From MWCO01 sp964488865 (GTDB lineage Bacteria > Myxococcota_A > Polyangia > Polyangiales > Polyangiaceae), in the NCBI GenBank assembly GCA_964488865.1, contig CAZAWR010000039.1, forward strand, positions 1 through 64,000: a DNA stretch of 64,000 nucleotides, in the 5' to 3' direction. Positions 59,281-64,000 of the stretch are shown here, one piece after another. Made by a program: the position numbers and the translations under genes. The stretch's first letter is position 1; each line of letters opens with the position of its first letter. The notes under the pieces were generated by a model. That model searched no databases. It saw nothing but the letters and a program-made list of their open reading frames with translations, and was not told the origin of the DNA.

Positions 59281-60516
59281 ATGTGTTCCACTCCTCTCCC
59301 GAACCCTCCCGCGAGTGAAGACCTGGATACGCTCACGGCGAGGCCCGAAGAGGCAGAAGGAGAGCCCACGGACACCTTGGAAACGGGGGACAGCCTAGCC
59401 GCCGACGACGCCCCGCCAGCCCGGGAAGCCAGTGATGCCGCCCCGGACCCAGCGCCTTCCCAGAGCGCGCCTGCGCACGAATCCTCGAGCTATCGAGAGG
59501 ACACCGCAGGCGACACAGCATCGTCCCCTACCGAGCCCCAAGGCAGTCCCCTTCGCCCCGCCCACGTCGATCCCCTCCCCGAGACGTCCGAGACGGCCCC
59601 GGAACCCTTGAGCACCCGAGACATCGAACAAATCGTCGTTCCCCAAAGCTTCTATCAGTCGTCGTCCGAGGAAGCGTTGGAAGCACTCAACGCGGCCACG
59701 GCGGGCCGGATAGCCGCATTTCGCCCGGTGGACCTGGCTTCCCTCGCAGGGCCGGAGACCCCAGGCTTGGAATACCCCGACCGAGAGTCTGTCCCCGGCT
59801 CAACCCCCGATTCCGTGCCAGAGCCGCTGAGCGCTCGCGACCTCGAGGAAATCACCTGGGACGGCGAGGATTCCTCCCGTACCGCCGAGCCTGCCGAACC
59901 CGGCGGCGAACGTTCGTTGCCTCGTTTCCCCGACGCCCAAGAGAGCCTGGACGCGTCACGGGCCGTTCCCTTCGTCCTCCAACCGTCTGCCGTCAAGAAA
60001 CGGTCCGTGCCGCCTCCCCTGCCGCGTCCCTCCGATCGGCCAGGCCTGGCGGGCCCCCCTCTGGTCCCGGCGGCACTCTCCCTGGCAGACCTTTCCGTCT
60101 CCGAGAACCTTGGTAGAACCATGCTCGAACGGCTCGCCGCGGCGGACTACGAGGGCGCGTTCATGGCCGCCAATACCCTCCTCCGCCATGACCCCCGATC
60201 CGAGGATGCCCTGCAGGCGGCCCAGATCGCCCGGTCGGAACTCTACAAAACCTACGACGCTCGGCTCGGGGCCAGGCAACGCGTTCCCCATGTCGCCGTC
60301 CCCACCGAAGACATCCGGTCGTTTCCGCTCGATGCTTGCAGCGCGCTCGTCTTGTCCCAGGTCGACGGCATCCGCACCATCGACGACATCATCCACGGGG
60401 GAATTCTCCCGAAGCTCGATGTGCTGCGGGTCCTGTCCGAGTTGTATCTTCAGGGCATCCTCGCCATCGTGGGTGGGCCAGCCCGACGCGATGAACCTGC
60501 GCGGCGCAGGGCTTAG
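59281..60516 (+). CDS. Disordered protein with a C-terminal winged-helix-like domain
   Basis: A 411-residue protein. Residues 1-275 are Pro/Glu/Ala/Ser-rich and likely disordered. Two short near-identical motifs (PEPLSTRDIEQI at 107-118 and PEPLSARDLEEI at 180-191) suggest linear binding sites. Residues 280-400 have a helical repeat (MLERLAAADYEGAFMAANTL) and the block SFPLDACSALVLSQVDGIRT, then IHGGILPKLDVLRVLSELYL, which matches a small domain common in myxobacterial regulatory proteins. No catalytic site is seen. It precedes the NifH-like gene by 62 bp in the same direction and could be its partner. Confidence 0.7.
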   Translation: MCSTPLPNPPASEDLDTLTARPEEAEGEPTDTLETGDSLAADDAPPAREASDAAPDPAPSQSAPAHESSSYREDTAGDTASSPTEPQGSPLRPAHVDPLPETSETAPEPLSTRDIEQIVVPQSFYQSSSEEALEALNAATAGRIAAFRPVDLASLAGPETPGLEYPDRESVPGSTPDSVPEPLSARDLEEITWDGEDSSRTAEPAEPGGERSLPRFPDAQESLDASRAVPFVLQPSAVKKRSVPPPLPRPSDRPGLAGPPLVPAALSLADLSVSENLGRTMLERLAAADYEGAFMAANTLLRHDPRSEDALQAAQIARSELYKTYDARLGARQRVPHVAVPTEDIRSFPLDACSALVLSQVDGIRTIDDIIHGGILPKLDVLRVLSELYLQGILAIVGGPARRDEPARRRA

Positions 60517-60578
60517 CCGCCCGAAATCCCCCCCACCGATTGACACCCCCCCCTCCCGCACCCAATCTCTCTGTCCCC

Positions 60579-61391
60579 ATGGATCGCATCGCCATCTACG
60601 GCAAGGGCGGCATCGGCAAGTCCGTCGTCGCCACCTCCCTAAGCGCCTACTACGCACGCCAGGGCAAGCGCGTCCTTCACGTCGGCTGCGACCCCAAACA
60701 TGACTCCGCCGTGCGCCTCATCGATTCGGACCAGACCATCGTTACCGTCCTCGATGCCCTGGCCGTAAACCCGAACCTCTCCTCCTCCGAGGCCTTCCTC
60801 CGCACCGGTCGCCACGGCATCCACTGCTGCGAAGCCGGCGGCCCCGCTCCCGGCGTCGGCTGCGGCGGGCGCGGCGTGGCCCGAACCCTCGAGTTGCTCG
60901 ACGAGCTCGAGGTCATCCAGGAAGGCGGCTACGACATCGTCCTGTTCGACGTCCTCGGTGACGTTGTATGCGGCGGGTTCGCAGCCCCCTTGCGCCAAGG
61001 CTTCGCGCAGAAGGTGCTCATCGTCCTGTCCGAGGAGCCGATGGCCCTGTTCGCCGCCAACAACATCTCGAAGGCCATCCACACCTACCACGACAACGGC
61101 GTCGTTCTCGCCGGGGTGGTCGCCAACCTCCGCTCCGACAGCGCCGACCGTGACCTCATCGAACGGTTCGCCGTTCGCCTCGGCACCCCGATCCTCGCCT
61201 ACATTCCTCGCGACCCCCTCATCATCGCCGCCGAGCGCGAACGCAAGACCGTCGTCGAGTACGCCCCCGATGCCCCCGCTGCTCTCGCCTTCGCCACCCT
61301 CGCCGAACGCGTCCAGCAAATCGATCCGGAAGCCGTCGCGCTTCCCACCCCCCTCGACGACGCGGCGTTCTTCGACTTCATCCGGTCGTGA
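60579..61391 (+). CDS. Nitrogenase iron-protein (NifH/BchL) family ATPase, stand-alone
   Basis: A 270-residue protein. Start at MDRIAIYGKGGIGKSVVATS (Walker A GKGGIGKS); the frame reaches 13 codons upstream. Family hallmarks are present: HVGCDPKHDSAVRL, GPAPGVGCGGRGV (Cys95 corresponds to one [4Fe-4S] ligand, followed by Arg98) and VLFDVLGDVVCGGFAAP (Cys131 is the second ligand). Both Cys needed for the bridging cluster of the homodimer are there, so it is likely an ATP-driven one-electron donor. There are no nifDK, bchNB or other partner genes nearby. It could act like CfbC, BchL or a different NifH-like reductase. Confidence 0.9.
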   Translation: MDRIAIYGKGGIGKSVVATSLSAYYARQGKRVLHVGCDPKHDSAVRLIDSDQTIVTVLDALAVNPNLSSSEAFLRTGRHGIHCCEAGGPAPGVGCGGRGVARTLELLDELEVIQEGGYDIVLFDVLGDVVCGGFAAPLRQGFAQKVLIVLSEEPMALFAANNISKAIHTYHDNGVVLAGVVANLRSDSADRDLIERFAVRLGTPILAYIPRDPLIIAAERERKTVVEYAPDAPAALAFATLAERVQQIDPEAVALPTPLDDAAFFDFIRS

Positions 61392-61397
61392 CCGAGC

Positions 61398-61814
61398 TCA
61401 AGGTCCCACGGGCTTCGCCGGCGCTACGCCCTCCGCGGTGACCCGCTTGACCTCGACCTGTTCCTCCATACCCGAGCCGTAGCGAACCCACAGCCGGCGG
61501 GGGGACTTCGGGGGAGGGGGACCCGAGGAAACCGATGCGGCGACCGCAGAAGAGGAGCTCGCCGCGGGAGCCGCCACCACCGCGTCACACGCCGAGATCG
61601 TCGCCGCCCGCTTGCCTTGCAAGCTGCTCACTTGCACCGGCTGTCCCACCCAGAGGTTCGCCTCGCACGCTTTTCGGCACCGCGCCACCCGGCATACGGT
61701 CGCCACCCCGCACTCCGCATCCGTCGCGCACGCTTTGGGCGCTTGCTGGTCGGGCCGACCGCACGCCGTTGCGATCGCCAGGCACGCGACCGACCGGATC
61801 CACGCTCTCCACAT
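61398..61814 (-). CDS. Small predicted lipoprotein
   Basis: A 138-residue protein. Start at MWRAWIRSVACLAIATACGR with lipobox AIATACG. Cys pairs occur in KACATDAECGVATVCRVARC, and a Ser/Ala/Pro linker and RRLWVRYGSGMEEQVEVKRV follow. Function unknown. It converges on the NifH-like gene; the gap is 6 bp. Confidence 0.65.
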   Translation of the reverse strand: MWRAWIRSVACLAIATACGRPDQQAPKACATDAECGVATVCRVARCRKACEANLWVGQPVQVSSLQGKRAATISACDAVVAAPAASSSSAVAASVSSGPPPPKSPRRLWVRYGSGMEEQVEVKRVTAEGVAPAKPVGP

Positions 61815-61951
61815 GACGAGCTCGTTATCAGTGCCCGCTTCCCCCAAGGCCAACTTTCCCGAGAACCCTCGCCCCGCGACCCGGCTCTTACCCTCATCGT
61901 CTCGCGGGGGCCTTGCCAGGCCCAGACCTGTGGCTAGATTGATTCCTCGTC

Positions 61952-62194
61952 ATGTATGTCGACTTCCTCACCCTGATCATCCCGCTCCTGCTCATCGTGA
62001 CCGTGGTGCTGCAGGTGATCGCCACCAAGCGTGTCCACCGGGACATTTCCTTCGAGCCCGCCCAGCGACGCGCCCAGCTGTGGCTCATCTGGCTCGTCCC
62101 CGTGTTCGGTGCTGCCCTCGTCCTGTCCGTCATGCACGAGGAACCCGACACCCGACGCCTCCCCGACCGGCAGAGCGAATCTTCGCGGTCCTGA
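61952..62194 (+). CDS. Small two-helix membrane protein
   Basis: An 80-residue protein with two membrane helices (FLTLIIPLLLIVTVVLQVIA and LWLIWLVPVFGAALVLSV) and a polar tail. Similar small PLDc_N-type or phospholipase-like cover proteins have this layout, but this is a weak guess. No good partner is seen; the HD-GYP gene lies on the other strand. Confidence 0.6.
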   Translation: MYVDFLTLIIPLLLIVTVVLQVIATKRVHRDISFEPAQRRAQLWLIWLVPVFGAALVLSVMHEEPDTRRLPDRQSESSRS

Positions 62195-62204
62195 TCTCCC
62201 CGCT

Positions 62205-64000
62205 TCAGTGCGACGATCTGCGGACGCTCGAAGGCGGCTCGAGCGCAGCCTCGAAGGCCTCCCCCGTGGCCTGAGCGATCCCCGTCGACCCCAGCACTTG
62301 CAGGAAAATTTCCACGACCTCCGGGTCGAACTGCGTCCCCGCCCCGCGCTGCATCTCCTTGACCGCTGCCATCAGCGGTAGCGCAGCCCGATAGGGACGG
62401 TTCGACGTCATCGCATCGAAGGCGTCCGCCACCGAAATGATCCGCGCGCCGAGAGGAATGTCGATTCCCACCAGCTTGTCGGGATAGCCCTTGCCGTCAA
62501 ACCTCTCGTGGTGGTGGCGCACCAGCGTCTGCACGCGATCCAGCATCCGGATCGGCCCGATGATCGAGTCCCCCCAGATCGGGTGGTGCTCGATCGCGTC
62601 CCTGTCCTCCTTGGACAGCACGCCACCCTTGTTCAACACCGCGTCCGCGATCCCGATCTTGCCGATGTCGTGCAGCAACGCTGCATGACAGATCAATCGA
62701 CGCTCCTCTTCCGCGATGCCCATCGCCTCCGCCGTCTGTACGGCGTACCGCATCACGCGCTCCGAATGACCCTTCGTGTAGGAGTCCCGTGCCTCGAGCG
62801 CCTGAGCCAGGGACCGGATCGTTTCGAAGTAGGTCCGCTGCGTGTTCTCGAACAGACGAGCGTTCTCGATCGCGATCGCAGCCTGACTCGCGAGCGTCTC
62901 GATCAGCCGGCGCTCCTCGTCCGAGAACCCGCTCTCGTCGCCTCGGGAGACCTCGAAGCTGCCGATGGTCCGCTCGCCGATCCGCAGCGGAACGCCGAGC
63001 ATCGCCCCGTTCTTCCTGCCCTCGTCCAGCTGCCCCCGCACACGGACCTCGTGCGTCTCCTCGTCCACCAGCTTGATCGCACTCATCGAGCAGTGCACGA
63101 TCGACCTCGTCATACCCACGATCGCGTCGAGCGTGTCGTCGAGGTCCAGGCTCGAGGTGATCGCCTTCGAAGCCTCCTGCAAGGTGAGAAGCTCGTTGAC
63201 GCGGTGCTCCAGCTTCGCGTTGGTTTCGCTGATGACCCGGGCGTGCTCGAGCAGCTCGCGATTCATCCGCTCGATCTCGATCACGTTGCGGTGCAGCTTC
63301 ACGTTGGCTTCTTCCAGCGCACGATAGGTTTCCGCGTTGGCGAGCGCCGCCGCCGCATGCAGCGCGAAGGTCGAGAACAGCTCCAGGTCCGCGTTCGTGA
63401 ACACCCCCGGGACCGGACTCTCCGCATCCAACACCCCAAGCGTCACGTCGTTCGCAATGAGCGGAGCCGCCATCTCGCACCGGCCTCCGATCACACCGCG
63501 GATGTAGCGCTCGCTCCGGTCCACGTCCGCGACCAACAGCGGCCGCCCCGTCCGCGCCACCTCACCGGTCACCCCTTGCCCGATCGGGATCTCCAGGTCC
63601 TTGACCGCATCGTCATACCCGATGGCCGCGCGCACCTTGAGGAAACCCTCGGTCCCGTTAAACAAAAGCACCGCGCAGTTCTCGAACCGCAATGCCTTCT
63701 TCGAAAGCGCAAGGACCCGGTGCAGGAGCTGATCCTGATCCAGCGTCGACGACATCGCCTCGGCCGCAGCCCCCAACAGCTCCATGCGGTGCACCTGCTG
63801 CTCGAGCTGCGCCGTACGACGCGCCAACCTGTCATGCAATCGCGCGTTCTGCACCGCCACGGCCGCATGATCCGCGAACGCGGCAAACACCTCGAGGTCC
63901 GTCGCGTCCAGCTCGACCCGCTTCCGAGACTCCGCGTCCAGCACCCCGATCACCACGTTGTCGATCCGCATGGGGGCCGCGATCTCACACACCGCTCCGC
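62205..64000 (-). CDS. GAF-GAF-HD-GYP protein, 5' end beyond the window
   Basis: At least 595 residues; the N-terminus is cut by the window edge. GAF domain fragments: ARNSRLHDRLARR-like QNARLHDRLARRTAQLEQQV after the first, and CEMAAPLIANDVTLGVLDAE and VVRVRGQLDEG-type text in the later two. A long coiled coil (VIEIERMNRELLEHARVISE) joins them. The HD-GYP domain has HSERVMRYAVQTAEAMG, LLHDIGKIGIADAVLNKGG, HHPIWGDSII and HHHERFDGKGYPD, so catalytic residues for c-di-GMP (or cGAMP) hydrolysis are intact. The role is likely in signal sensing and cyclic dinucleotide turnover. Confidence 0.9.
   Translation of the reverse strand, partial: GAVCEIAAPMRIDNVVIGVLDAESRKRVELDATDLEVFAAFADHAAVAVQNARLHDRLARRTAQLEQQVHRMELLGAAAEAMSSTLDQDQLLHRVLALSKKALRFENCAVLLFNGTEGFLKVRAAIGYDDAVKDLEIPIGQGVTGEVARTGRPLLVADVDRSERYIRGVIGGRCEMAAPLIANDVTLGVLDAESPVPGVFTNADLELFSTFALHAAAALANAETYRALEEANVKLHRNVIEIERMNRELLEHARVISETNAKLEHRVNELLTLQEASKAITSSLDLDDTLDAIVGMTRSIVHCSMSAIKLVDEETHEVRVRGQLDEGRKNGAMLGVPLRIGERTIGSFEVSRGDESGFSDEERRLIETLASQAAIAIENARLFENTQRTYFETIRSLAQALEARDSYTKGHSERVMRYAVQTAEAMGIAEEERRLICHAALLHDIGKIGIADAVLNKGGVLSKEDRDAIEHHPIWGDSIIGPIRMLDRVQTLVRHHHERFDGKGYPDKLVGIDIPLGARIISVADAFDAMTSNRPYRAALPLMAAVKEMQRGAGTQFDPEVVEIFLQVLGSTGIAQATGEAFEAALEPPSSVRRSSH

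Noticed and set aside
60579..64000. Nitrogen-fixation locus
   Set aside because: Only an iron-protein homologue is present; no NifD, NifK, NifE, NifN or NifB genes follow it.

Overview
The window is a high-GC chromosomal segment that reads like a member of the Myxococcota or a related deltaproteobacterial lineage. The support is indirect: many short-lipobox lipoproteins with Gly/Ala/Thr-rich linkers after the lipid-anchor Cys, Cys-rich surface modules, a MYXO-CTERM-like tail (45345-47288), DUF4150/DUF3540/pentapeptide proteins around a type VI secretion locus, and several GTG starts. No rRNA, tRNA, CRISPR array, transposase or phage gene was recognised.

Layout. 1-346 is intergenic and full of hairpin repeats. 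347-6397 holds envelope genes: a secreted PEGA/TPR-type protein, a MltD-like lytic transglycosylase with LysM, a PAP2-type phosphatase and three lipoproteins. 6476-25585 is a type VI secretion (T6SS) region. It opens with an unusual TssB-TssC fused sheath-like gene, then a pentapeptide-repeat/DUF3540/PAAR-like spike module, then tssA-tssB-tssC-hcp-tagJ-tssE-tssF-tssG-clpV-vgrG, and ends with a TPR-methyltransferase. The membrane-complex genes tssJ, tssK, tssL and tssM are not in the window. 25678-27726 holds a PilJ-like sensor and a Cys-rich lipoprotein.

A pair of 40-bp hairpin repeats with an attached 21-bp hairpin lies in inverted orientation at 178-250 and 27849-27922, bracketing the T6SS region. 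The right copy contains the nuoI stop codon. 27919-34870 is a minus-strand complex I operon in the order nuoA-B-C-D-G-H-I. It lacks nuoE/F and nuoJ-N, and NuoH carries a membrane-type insertion of about 155 residues.

35251-40749 is a housekeeping stretch: a TSP1-type surface protein, a HAD hydrolase, nicotinamidase, GalT, YggX, RNase HI and a first radical SAM protein. 40750-41521 is a decayed, repeat-bearing intergenic region. 41522-44351 holds two more paralogous radical SAM genes, followed by an SDR. 45345-51260 holds envelope and secreted proteins, including a partial tandem duplication of a lipoprotein 3' end. 51304-58932 is a trehalose operon (treS-maltokinase fusion, otsB, otsA) with a large unrecognised protein at its end. 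59281-64000 holds a disordered/winged-helix protein, a stand-alone nitrogenase iron-protein (NifH/BchL) homologue, two small envelope genes and a GAF-GAF-HD-GYP protein that runs off the right edge.

Candidates for something not well described are the TssB-TssC fusion, the expanded NuoH, the orphan NifH-like ATPase with its neighbour, and the radical SAM trio. All functional statements are from reading the sequence; no database search was possible.
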